A stretch of 44,148 bases of DNA from the NCBI GenBank assembly GCA_009602725.1, contig WELB01000209.1, forward strand, positions 93,365 through 137,512. The letters run 5' to 3'. Position 1 is the stretch's first letter. Every line of letters begins with the position of its first letter. Positions 33,010 through 43,886 of the stretch are shown in pieces. The translations under genes were made by a program, and so were the position numbers. The DNA is from Spirogloea muscicola (Eukaryota; Streptophyta; Zygnematophyceae; Spirogloeales; Spirogloeaceae). Under the pieces are notes generated by a model that was not told the DNA's origin, did no database searches, and saw only the letters and a program-made list of their open reading frames with translations.

Positions 33010-33190
33010 GCTCGAGAGAAGGCGCGCGGAGCGCATGAAATGAAAGGGAGGCCAATTCAAGCCAAACCAGTGTTCAGGCAGAGTCTAGTGCAAAGTAAAC
33101 AAGGCTACATAGGACGGAGACCTAAGCTAAGGTGCCTAAGGCGACATTAGTACCCACGGGTGAGCACAAACAAATCCGACAAGCTAAGTT
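33010..33190 (-). repeat. LINE end with type A tail
   Basis: The minus strand reads SLSDLFVLTRGY then TAA (33147-33182). It continues into the type A tail ending in the GCGCAT block (GGCGCGCGGAGCGCATGAAA, 33020-33045). It is the clearest example of the junction between the LINE stop and tail A. Confidence 0.7.
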
Positions 33191-33253
33191 GGGGAAAGGA
33201 AAGGAATTACAATGCGAGCGTTATTAAAGCTTGGTAACGGAGCAAGAAGCTGG

Positions 33254-33451
33254 TCAAGGGGTCTCACAAATCCACGAGTAGTACTCACGAGTGAGCACAT
33301 ACATATCCGACAAGCGAAGCTGAGGAGGCAGACCATCAACACGCAAGCCATTAGCCTGGCCTAGTGCGCGCCTAGCACGCTGGTGTATGTCGAGTGCCTT
33401 ATCTCGAGTGCCTGGGAGTGCTGCAAAAAGGAAAGTTGCAATACACAGCAA
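33254..33451 (-). pseudogene. LINE C-terminal tail fragment
   Basis: The minus strand reads LDIHQRARRALGQANGLRVD and LRLSDMYVLTREY. The usual stop after Y is mutated and the frame runs on to 33254. It resembles the 7271-7507 copy more than the 5505 copy (ALGQANG versus ALAQADG), so these two form a subgroup. Confidence 0.65.
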
Positions 33452-33714
33452 GCAACTGTTGCTTGCGGGACACTGAAGTGCCCTAAGCTACCCGCCCGAC
33501 TACGTCGGCGGGCATCGACAAGCTGTGGCAGGCGATGAAGAAGGGAAGACCCGTTTGTACTGTAGCCGCCATAGATGTATATGGCGAACGGGAAGAAGTG
33601 GTCGCCCCAGGGATAGTCCTTATGTGTCGCTCCTTCTGCTTATCCCTGTGATTCGTTGGAGAACCGCGTCTTCTCAGTCCAGAGCCATCAGACGAGCCAC
33701 CACTTTGAGCGCCC

Positions 33715-34195
33715 ATTTGGCTGGCCTCTCACAGCTACTGCCTTACTTTGACGGAGCTCTTTCAAATCACAGCCATCGCCCCAAACATCGCAACGTCGTG
33801 CATAATCTAGGATATGCACGACGTGAGGATGTGCTTCCAGCCGAGTTGGGCATGCCGGAGGTCGTCTTCTTTATGTCGTGTGTCAGCCTGTTTGTAGCAA
33901 GTCAGGCTCATGCTTTGCACCAGAAAGTTGGTCGAGCCTATACGTGGCACAAGAGCTTGTCAATTGGCGTCAGGTATCTGGGCATCATTTAGCGACCTCT
34001 GCCTGCTGACTCGTAGTTACTGATGCGGGTAAGCTAGCAGCAGGTGATGTACATCTGTCAGTGTGCTTGCCTTCGTACTTGGCCGCTCAGGCCCACCAAT
34101 CGCACAATCACACCCCATTCACCTTCTAGGAATGTCGTGTATTTGAAACAAACGTAGGTCAAAGTGGCCAAGTACAAAGGCAAGCACGTCTGATC
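33715..34195 (+). repeat. LINE end (ALHQK subtype) with type C tail and inverted motif
   Basis: HALHQKVGRAY (about 33910-33945) leads, after a one-base frameshift, to SDLCLLTRSY and TGA at 34021-34023. The tail GCAGCAGGTGATGTACATCT and GTGTGCTTGCCTTCGTACTT (34038-34092) is also present at 23710-23770. Its end is answered by the inverted motif GTGGCCAAGTACAAAGGCAA (34163-34190), making a foldback of about 130 bases. A GGCTGGCCTCTCACAGC hairpin lies at 33719-33735. Confidence 0.6.
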
Positions 34196-34229
34196 TTCTA
34201 TGGACGACCTGTTTTTATCGTGGAGTGGG

Positions 34230-34545
34230 TCCCACCCAAGCGGCCACAACCACCCCCCGGCCCTCCGCGGCCGGTGCCGGCCCGCGGCACGGCCGCCGGG
34301 CCGCGCCCGCCGCCGCGCCCGATGGTGTGGCGGCTTCCGCCGCGCCGCGCGCCGCCTCAGCCGCCGCCGTCCTGCACGCCGGCGGCGCCAGCCTCCTCTC
34401 GCGGCCTCCGGAGCGGCCCGATGTTGGCGTCTCCGGCAGGGCTGAGGTCCGGGGCGCGCAGGGTTGTGCTGCTGGCGACGTTCGGCACCGCTCTTATCGC
34501 CTGCCGCGCCCTGTGGCTATCCAGCTCCGACAGCCAGGGTTCGTG
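34230..34545 (+). promoter_or_regulatory. CpG-rich 5' region of the GT90 gene
   Basis: Extremely CG-dense stretch starting right after a LINE-tail repeat and covering the first exon. It ends abruptly near 34545, after which CG becomes sparse. Confidence 0.5.
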
Positions 34546-37500
34546 CTAGCCTCGGCCGATGCTTGCACATCGCCTCCTCTGGCAGTGCGGCAAGCTTGAC
34601 TAACTGGAGTCAGTGCCGTTGCTGGTGTTGCTTCATCAGCAACACGAGATATTGTCTGGGTTTCCTTGTGCAGCCTATATCTGAGCCCCACCGCGCTTGC
34701 AGTGATGACGCCTTACAACTGCTCTCAACTGTCTCCCTTGCAGCCTGTCAGCCCAGCATCCGCTTGGGCCCATCTGGCACCTGGGAGGGGCCTTCGTGGT
34801 CGACGAGAAGTGCGAACGACGCCGTCTTGGCGGCATGGCTCAGATTCAGCACGAACGACGTCGCTCCTTCGCAAGGCCTTTCTCCTGCACTAAGCGTGGA
34901 ACTGGACAAAACGAAGGAAAGGCTTGCAGCCTGGGGACTGGATGGCAGTGTCAAGTCCTCTTCACCAGCCACGGAGACCGAAGAACTTGATAACTTTGAC
35001 CTTTCTTCTGGACTGGTCGCGGCATTCAATCGCATCGCAGGTCAAAAGCTTGGATCCATTTGAAGAGCTCACGAATTGATGCAATGCGTGTCTGTCTTTG
35101 TTCTGGTCTCCTCTACTACAATGCTGAGGAGATGATTGTAGCCTGGAAGTACTCGGACAACCAAAAGTGGGTCATAGAATATATGATGCTACTTAAGAAT
35201 GTTGAGTCTAGCCTGCAGAGTGTTCGACACTATTCGACATAGCTACTTTGGTCATACTAGTTTAAAACTTTATCAGACGAATCTGCCAAGCACTGCAGCA
35301 TCATGCATTGGCAAGTGGTGGATTGCGCTTCCTGCCGTTCAGTTGGATGACATATCTCATGAACTCCGATTCCCTTGATGCAGGTGAGCAACTGAGCTTC
35401 TGGGTGAGGATCCCTGGTGTTGCTGCTGGCCTGGGCAAGACAGGGATAATAAAACCGGTCACTCTGAAGAGGATGGCACAAAATGAGAAGATGTCTGTAC
35501 GTACCTCACTTTGTATATAAACTACTCTCTATTTACGTGTACTGTTAGAAGTGTGATTGAGACTGTGGTCATTATGCTGCACAAGGGTAGGAAGCTTGGG
35601 CTGTATGCAAGCAATGTAAGGAGCATACTCCACTTGCAATTGCAAAGATATCGTGTGCAGCTCTGCTGCTCGCATGGCAGGAGCAAGTCCAGTGATGACT
35701 TGGCATTTAGCAGCTGCTGTTCAGGGCTGTTGTGGACATGTCAAGATCATCAACTCCACTGTCTACTTCCGCTATGCAAGTATCATCACGTCAAGGAAGA
35801 AGCTGCAGAGGTTCAATCTTAGCATACGCATGATTCAGGATGCAGTGCTAGAGTATGAGTTAACAGGCAAGTATAATTTCTGGACACGAGTTGCTACAGA
35901 GCACTTGCTAGCCTTTGATGTTTTTAGTGCTGGTTTTCATTGCAGTATCCACACGCTTTCCTTTTGCTTGTTTGTGGCAAGTAGTGTCCTTCATCAAAAG
36001 CCTGTCTCAGGAGGTCCCATTGCATGAGAGCTTCTGTACACAGGGGCTCTCAAGATTTTCAGCTTCGGATGTCAGTAGCAAAGTCTCCATCTGAGCCAAG
36101 CGCGTGCGTGTGCTTGAGCTTAGCCCTCAGGCCCTCACTATCCTCTGTGCAGACATGAGAGCCGAGTTTTATCTGAATGTATGCGATGAGCCAATGAGCT
36201 ATGACAACTCACTAGCACCAGGCAGAGCAGGGTTTCCAGTATTCAGCACTCAGGTATCGACCAATGCAAGGCCGTATGTTATGTGCTCCTCACGAGATGC
36301 TAATGGATCAGCACTTATTAGGCAGGTCAAATGTATTCTTAAGGGAGTGCTATTGTCATAGACGCTGAAGACCGTGTCATCTTCATGTGTTGCATGTGTC
36401 ACCTGATTCTGAGGACCCAACTCCTTCCCGGCTTCACCTAGACGAGGCTAGTGACTGGTGACTGGCTGTACTGCTCCAAGGATGCCTGTCAGCATTGAGT
36501 GCTTGTCACAGCCTGACTGAGGTGTGCCTTGCAGGTGACTGAAGGCAGCACTGACATCGCCTATCCTGATCCATTGGATCTTGTAGACGATGGCATGGTC
36601 TCTCCAACAAGGCCCCGTCCTTGGAGAAGGGTCAGCTACTCATTCACACATTCGACACAATGGCAACCGATAAATGAAACGTTAGATCCATCCGCTTTGT
36701 GACAGTGACCATGGCACGGCAAATTGCATGTACATCACAGCTACACCATAGTCAGCTCCTCTTCGATGCTGGATGTTCATCAGGGTAGCATATTTGCGAT
36801 GCTGCTGATGCTACTCTACGTCTTGATGGACAGTTGGAGGCTAGGGCAGTCTACAGAAGCCCATCTTCAGTTTATGACCTGAAGGAGGGGAATACAGGCG
36901 CAAATCCTCAAATACGGCTCCATCGGATGAGTGATGTGCGACCAGACTTGCTGGATGCTCGTATCTCAATGTGGGGACAGAGTGACCAGGAGCACGTGAA
37001 AGTGTCCATCGTCAAGTGAGGCGCATTCCCTTTCTTCACGCTCGCTGTTCATTACTCGAACTACTGTCCTAGAGCCCCTGTCTTGGCATATCTGCAAGCA
37101 TTGCTGCTTACATAAGCTGTTGCGTGGTAGATAACGTGGCGGTAGATAACGTACAAGTCATCATTGTGACGCTTGTGTTTGCAAGATACTTCATGTCAAT
37201 CTCTGCATGACAATCTGTTGGCAGCGTCAGTACAGGACTTTCCTCAGCTGAATCTACTAGCCTTAGTCCAGCCTATGGATGTAGTCAAGTGCTTATAGGC
37301 TGAATCCGTACTTCAGGTGGTTCTGTGTCCTCATATTGTACTGTCATCTTTGACTTGCGATGCTTCAGGAAAGGCTTTGAGCTTGGCGACCCCATGGACG
37401 CTGAGCAGCTAGCTAGGTACAAATATCGCTTGGTTGTTGATGACAAAGTCGGTTCAAGACGTATGTGCGGTGCCTTAGCCAGTCACCAGCTAGCCATCCG

Positions 37501-38221
37501 TCAGAGGTCGGCTTTCCAGCAGTTTTATACTAGCCTCTTGGTGCCAGGGCTGCACTACCTGCATACAGAGCACAGGTTAGTCACCTGACTACGATTTTCC
37601 ATCAATTTCCCCTTGGTATCTCACAAGCTCATGGCAGTGATGATGTCCTCGCCACGTCCCTGAATACAAGAGGCCGTTTCATCTCAGCTCCTTGACCTGT
37701 TTGTGACAAGACAGTCACTCATGATAAGAAGGCTTGCAACAGAGACCAACGCAATCTACAGTTGTAAATGCTGAAGACATTGTCCACTACATTGACTTGG
37801 CCTTTGGTCCTGCAGCTTCCAGGACCTCTTTCCGACCATTGAGTGGGCCACAGAGCATGATCCACAGGTGCGCCAGATGGTTGCCAATGCCCGCGACCTG
37901 GCCAGGCAGGTGTGCACCTGGAAGGGCCGCACCCTTTACTGGGCTTTGCTGCTCCACAAGTACAGCACCAGTGCCATTGAGGACCCTTTGGCCATCACAG
38001 TGCCCGAGCGCGTCTGCGATGGGCCTCCAATCTTCGAGGCAGTTGCCGCAGAGACAGCATGTAAGGTGGAAGTGTCAGCTGCCAGCTCGGAAGAACAGCA
38101 ATGTCTTGATTACTGCATCAAGGACAAGGACGAGGCTGAATGGACATGGCTCACAGCCAGTAGCCTTAACTCGCTACCAAGACCTGATACACTGGCTTCG
38201 GTTCTCAGCGGGCTCTCTTGA
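34322..38221 (+). CDS. GT90-family (CAP10/KTELC-like) glycosyltransferase, type II membrane protein
   Basis: Likely Golgi/ER sugar transferase. The first exon has a Pro/Arg-rich cytosolic tail and one membrane helix, VVLLATFGTALIACRALWL (about 34462-34520). The start is uncertain: in-frame ATGs lie at 34220, 34322 and 34421. 34322 is chosen because 34220 sits in repeat-derived DNA. A stem-like exon follows (about 34750-35060). Family features are clearest in the C-terminal half: NPQIRLHRMSDVRPDLLDARIS (about 36905-36970), RYKYRLVVDDKVGSRRM (about 37415-37465), FQQFYTSLLVPGLHYL (about 37512-37560), AEDIVHYIDLAF (about 37770-37805), and an exon reading QVRQMVANARDLARQVC and TLYWALLLHKY (about 37870-37965). 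These match the GT90 nucleotide-sugar-binding and helix pattern. The stop at 38219-38221 ends an acidic, poorly conserved tail. Acceptor and product are unknown. Several middle exons (35300-36660) are assigned by open frame only. Confidence 0.65.
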
Positions 38222-39072
38222 CATCATGGCCACAGCCACCCAATCTGTCCATTCATCTTGTCGACTAGCGGGGCTTCCCCCTGAGCAGCATAGACATGTC
38301 CACATTTCCGAGACGGTCTTATTCTGCCCCTTGTTAACAGCGGCGACATAGATCTGCCAGTAGTAGGCAGTCGTGTTTGTTGCTTGCATCTTGAGTGATA
38401 GGGTTTTTACTGTTACTGGCCGTGCACAGCACCAACTCATGAGCCACCACATGAGCCACCACTGCTTTGAACCAGCCGACGTCTACGTCTCATCATGCGG
38501 GTAAAGTGAGGGAGGAGATCCTCTTGCACATCTTGCTAGATGGCCCAGTGCCATGGATCAATTGGAGGTGGTCAGGGTGGAGGGCAAGGAAAAAGGGAGG
38601 TGTTGGACTTCAAGATTGAGCCTTGGGTGGCAGTAAAGTTGTGTTCTCTTCTGTGGCTCCAACTTGCACATTGAGAAGTGATTCACAATCTACCAAACAT
38701 ATCTCACGCTGTCTGGAGCAAGCATCTCCATCTCTGATTGTACAGCACACCACATATCATGCAAGTCTCATGGCAGAACGGCGTTCACATTAAGAATCTG
38801 GAGTAAGATATAGGCCATGGCCTGAGGCGCCTGCGCTCTTTGTGGAGGCCAAAGATCTTGAGGCATGTCTCACCTGAGGACTTAGGTGATAGTGTGCATG
38901 TCGACAGAATATTGAGATTGACACACTCGTGCACCTGGTGGCTACAAACCACGCTGTTCAAATGACCCCACTAATAGAACCAAACAATTGAGACGGATGG
39001 TGCTTCGACATTATTCTCTTGTAAGCGAATTGGGCAAATAGCCATGGTGGCATGGGCAAGACCCTCACTATC
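38222..39072. other. Convergent 3' flank between GT90 and MUT9-like kinase genes
   Basis: About 850 bases between the two stop codons. It is CpG-poor and contains no member of the repeat families seen in 22-34 kb. No gene or RNA was recognised; it is probably two 3' UTRs. Confidence 0.45.
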
Positions 39073-42000
39073 CTACGATACTGTGCGACCGTAGCTTACG
39101 GCAGCAATATAGAGGTTCTTTGCCCACTTTTCCTGAAAACACAGAAAGTGTAATAACGTGTGAGTACAAACAAGCTGCACAATCTCAATAACAAGCACAG
39201 GTAGACACGACTGTCACTGCAAACATTCCACAAGCTGCAAGAAGGATACACCTGCAACCATGGAGAGTACCTTTACATGTGTGCTGGGAAATGCAGATGT
39301 CCGCAGGGTCTCCTGCGTCTCGTCCGCAGGGCGCCTCCGTGGCACACTCAGAACAAATGCTGCCTGATCCCATGTGGCAGCAGAGGAAGTAATCCTATAA
39401 CCACTATCCCATCTGCGATGGATACCCTCGCTAGGATACAGAAAGTCGAGCTCAACCACCTGCTTCAGACGCAAGCACCAGCTGAGTGAATCCAGTCATG
39501 TAATGATAGAACCCCCAGACAACTACAATAAAACACCTGCCTGCAAATACCTACCACGTGCAATTGCTTGAGCAGGTGGAGGCAGACCTGAGCTGTGAAG
39601 CCAGCATTCCGGGACATGACGACGCCCCAGCGACTTCCTGCTGTGGCCATTGATGTGACATAGAATCCTTCCCTCCATTTCTTATTGATCCACTTGAAAG
39701 GGAAGGAGTCGCTCACTTTGTATGACTGCTGAGTGTATGACGTTCCTGTGAGGAACAAGCAGCAAAGTCAGGCAACCTTACAGCAGTTCAGAGTGGGACA
39801 TTAGTCCTGCTGCTCCGATGAAGACTGCCAGGTCAAGCAGACCTTGACTAGTGAGGCAAGCATGAAGGTCACCTTTGGACATGACCACCAATGAGCTGCC
39901 ATTGCTAGCTCCAGCTATGGCACTGATGTAGTAGTTCTTCTCCCATTGCTCCATGATCCATTCCTGAATGCAGATAGACCGTGCAGACCGTCAGCACAAG
40001 CTCTGAGCTACTGCTATTAGACTGCTGTAGGATGCTGATATCCACTTGTCCCAGTTTTGTGTGCCTTGGTCCCCCACCCATCTCCCGAGCCCCTCCTCCC
40101 CCTCCCCCCATTAATTTCCCGCAGGTATGTGCCCAAAGAAATCAATGCTGTGATCAGGAGCAAAGAGGCTGCAGCTAAAGTTCCTGGATCTTTCTACTAT
40201 CACCTTAGGCAAAAACACGTGTGACAGCTCCCAGACTTGATCAGCGAAACCGGTGCCAGCATCCATAATGAGTGCCCATAGATTCTGGCAGGATGCCACA
40301 CTGCTGATGTAAAGCCCATCTTCATTGCCTTTCTCGACATGTTGAGCTAGCCGCGAGTCTGCAACATTGTAGTGGTATCTGCACATAGTAGTACTGCCAT
40401 GTCAGGCACTTAACCTGCATTGATTGGCAGCAGTATAGTGCTGTAACTCCCACTGAAGATGAAATGCATGACCACCAAGAGTGCACGAATAGCTATGCAC
40501 CTCATCTCGACGTAATCGGACCTAAGTTGCTGCCAGCTGTCAATCATCAAGACTGATGCTCTTCCATCAGCACTTGCTCCTACTTCCTCCAATGTGTGAT
40601 TTGGGATAGTATGGGTAAGTACAGGGGCAGACAAAGGCAGACCAACCTTTGCTTCATGGGTCTCCTGGCATTGTAAACGGTGATCCATTGAGTGGCAGGC
40701 ATACCAAGGCGAATCTTCTTCTTCGGCTGATCATCCTCCAGCTCCTCTTCATCTGATGCCCTTGCCCGTTTCTGGCCGACCTGTACTATCAAAGAGCAGA
40801 GCTTCAGGGCAATTACACTGTGAAGAGTGTGCGACATTGACATGATGGCATATCTAGCAGTGGCAAGCTATTGGCCATTCTGCAAAGGTGGCGAAAAGTC
40901 ATCCTGAATCACCCAACAGGTGCAGAACGGCCACAACAAAGCAAGCTGGGAATATGTGCAAGCGGACAAAAGTCATGCACAGCGGCAAATATTTGCACAA
41001 TTTGATGCATTCTTATTACCATGGCCTTTACGGCACCGTCTGTGTTGATGGGTCGGCTTGCAGGATTTGGCCCAAGAATCCCTTCAAAAAGGGATATTAA
41101 CTTGGCGTAATTTGGCTCCTCATCAAATTTCAGGTTCACTACATACTCAAGAAATTGCTTAAACGGCGCTGGGCAAAGGCAACACAGCATCTCAGGGGAC
41201 GTAGCCATTTTCTTCTTGCATACAAGGAAGCCCTTGTTGTCCCCCTGCCACCAGAGAAATTACACATGATCAGAGGCGCGAAGAGCATACTGTCTATTTG
41301 GGCAAAAGGGGAGTGTGCATCAAAAGCAGGGTGTCTTTGAGGATTGCATAGTTGCCCACAACCTGCACTACAAGATGAGAGATGTCAGGCACAGGAGGTA
41401 GTACCTGATAACCTTGCCATGGTAGCCTGCCTTTGAGAAGGAATACAAGAGTGTATGCAAGAGACTCCAGGTCATCTCTTCGACTGCCTGTTCGACCTAA
41501 ATGCGCATGTACACTAGCATAGCGTACAGTGCCCCTGCCAGTACAGCCAACATGATCATCGAACAATCAGACTCTGTGTGAGTAAGACAGATCTCAGAAA
41601 AGATACCTTCACCGCAAAGCTTAGCCTGTATGGAAAAGCAGTGACCTGAAAATGTCAGGCCTCTGATCGTACTCCACATGGAGGCCACTGTTTGCATCCC
41701 TCCATCTTGTTGCTGACCATTAGGGGACATGAAAGTATAAGTTTCCTCACGTACTTAAGCAAACAAAATCTCCAACAATGTCCTCAAGCATTGAGACATC
41801 CTTCTCCACTCGCTGAAAAGGACACTCAAACCTCAGTACAAAGTGTATGTCAACACTGTCTGGACGTCCAAGCAGGAATTCGATAGCTGCTCATCAAGGA
41901 CATGGCGATGCATTGTTGCGGAACACATGCCTACATCCTATGTTTCGGAGTCAGTTTGATGATTACCAAGGCCCAGGTCGACCAGGAAAAGCTTCTTCTC

Positions 42001-43886
42001 ATCTGGAGTTTGTGCTTGCCCTAGAAGGAAGTTCTCAGGCTTCACGTCCCCATGCACATACCTGACAGCAATCAAAAGATGAAAATCAAAAGGGCAAAAC
42101 CATTCTGAATGCAAGGAAGAACACAGATATGACTTCAGCATGCGTGAGAAATCAGTGTTTGCAGCAAACGAGTCCGGGCAAAAGTGGACAGACATCAGTC
42201 TTGGTAGACGAAACATTCAGGAATAAGGATGCTGGAGAATGCACCCTCTGGAGTGCATCTTCTCCAATATTGACAGAGCTTCAACAGCTATGCAGGCCAC
42301 CATCTCCGTCGACATGCTGCGCTTGGTGAATCCATAGTCAGCCTGACAGTCCCTTTCACCTACCGTTTTCTACAAAAAGCACATCTTGTGCAGGAGTATT
42401 CCAATTTTCTAGCTGCCTTGCTTAGAGGCTGAGATAGTACACCTGCAGCAAGTGCTGTAGCGCAGACGACCATTTGAGACTTGACATTGAGCAAAGCTGG
42501 GCCGGTTTGAGCACATGCCACGATCACAGCAGGTTGATGGAGTTGCATCACTCACGCCTGATTTGAGTTGTTCCAGACATCCCACAGGCTTGGCCCTAAG
42601 ATATCCATGACCTATAATGTATTGCAGGCAGGCAAATTGGCAAATGAGCTTTGGATCGATGATGAACTGCAGGCGGGCAGAGCTCCAGTTGTGCTTAGAC
42701 ATGTCAGAGGAACCTGGTGACCTCACTGCTATTCCTTACAGAAGTGCAGCAGGACAAATCCGTATCAATGCCAGGCAGGACATTGCAAAAGTGTGTACCA
42801 TGACATAGTAGTCGCCCTGTCGCCCCTTGAAATGCACGCGAGGAACACCGTGGCTGCCTCCTAAAGTGCTGTTGACAGGAACGTGAGGGATGAGTTTTCA
42901 ATAATAAGCATTCATTGCCTGATTGAGCACTTGGAAGCAGACATTGTTGAGCAGTTGTACTAGATGTGTGCCACATCAGCCTTGAGAATCATGCTCAAAG
43001 CATTGTGAATGCTGGCGACCAGACCACTGGGGACGTCACAAGCAGCCGTTATGTGGGATTGATTTGCATCACTCACTTGTACACTTGCCACTCGTAAGGA
43101 GGCCCATAGTTACATCCCTTGCTGCTTCGATGCTCAAATTTCAGTGCCACCTGCAGGCACGGACATGATATAGCAGTGGTGATGACATGGTACTCGCTTC
43201 AGGAATGCATCGACTTCAGGTAGTGGGAGGGGCATGGCCAGTCACTGGGATTCACGATGAGGTCATCACATCTGAAAAGATGAGCGATCACTCATACCTC
43301 CACTGCTTGAGGCCCTGACCGCTCTGTTCCGCCATTCACTCGCCGGCCAACATAGACCTGTCCGAAGCCTCCCTTTCCAAGCTTCCTCTCCATCTTGTAG
43401 ACAGGCGAGCCGCCGACTTGCACCTGCACGCGCGGCAGGACCATAGCATGACTGCAGCCCTAGATGCCAATGACTCTCGCAGCGACACTAGGACCGTGCT
43501 CTGGCTCCAGTTGGCGCATCCCATACCCTCTCAGGCAGAGGCGCTGTGCTGCCTTCCTCCTCATTGGCGGCCTTGTCTGCACTCCGCCGCTCACTCTCCT
43601 CCTCCATCTCCCGCTGATCTTCTTGGAACGCAGCCTCCTCCTTTGCTGGTTCACTGGCAACCGCAGCCTCGGCCTCCTCTCTGTCCTGTACTGCCGCTGG
43701 TCGAGGGGCGGCTGCCGGCGGTCTAACCCTTCCACGTGCACCAGAGCGTGGTATGTTCTTGGCGGTCCCTGGCCGTGTAGCCTTGGGCCTGCGAGCAGGA
43801 GGCGGCTCACGCAGGGCAGGGGCCCTCGCTAGTGCGCCAGCAGTGGCCTGCCTGGTTCGCCGAGCGCCACTACGCAACTCCGGCAT
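39073..43886 (-). CDS. MUT9-like (plant EL1-like) casein-kinase-1 family protein kinase
   Basis: Nuclear Ser/Thr kinase of the plant-specific CK1 branch, known to phosphorylate histones and light or hormone signalling proteins. The start at 43886 gives [13 protein letters not shown], the signature N-terminus of this group, then an Ala/Pro/Arg-rich and Glu-rich leader. The kinase domain contains [20 protein letters not shown] (glycine loop, about 43340-43400), VALKFEHR (about 43130-43150), [14 protein letters not shown] (catalytic loop, about 42015-42060), [11 protein letters not shown] (DLG in place of DFG, about 41960-41995) and [20 protein letters not shown] then [20 protein letters not shown] (about 41410-41530), typical of CK1. 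A nuclear-type stretch [19 protein letters not shown] follows at about 40700-40760. The C-terminal DUF7477-like part has repeated blocks: [52 protein letters not shown], and [15 protein letters not shown] to the stop at 39073-39075. An in-frame ATG at 44066 gives an Arg-rich extension, judged non-coding. The gene looks intact. Confidence 0.92.
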
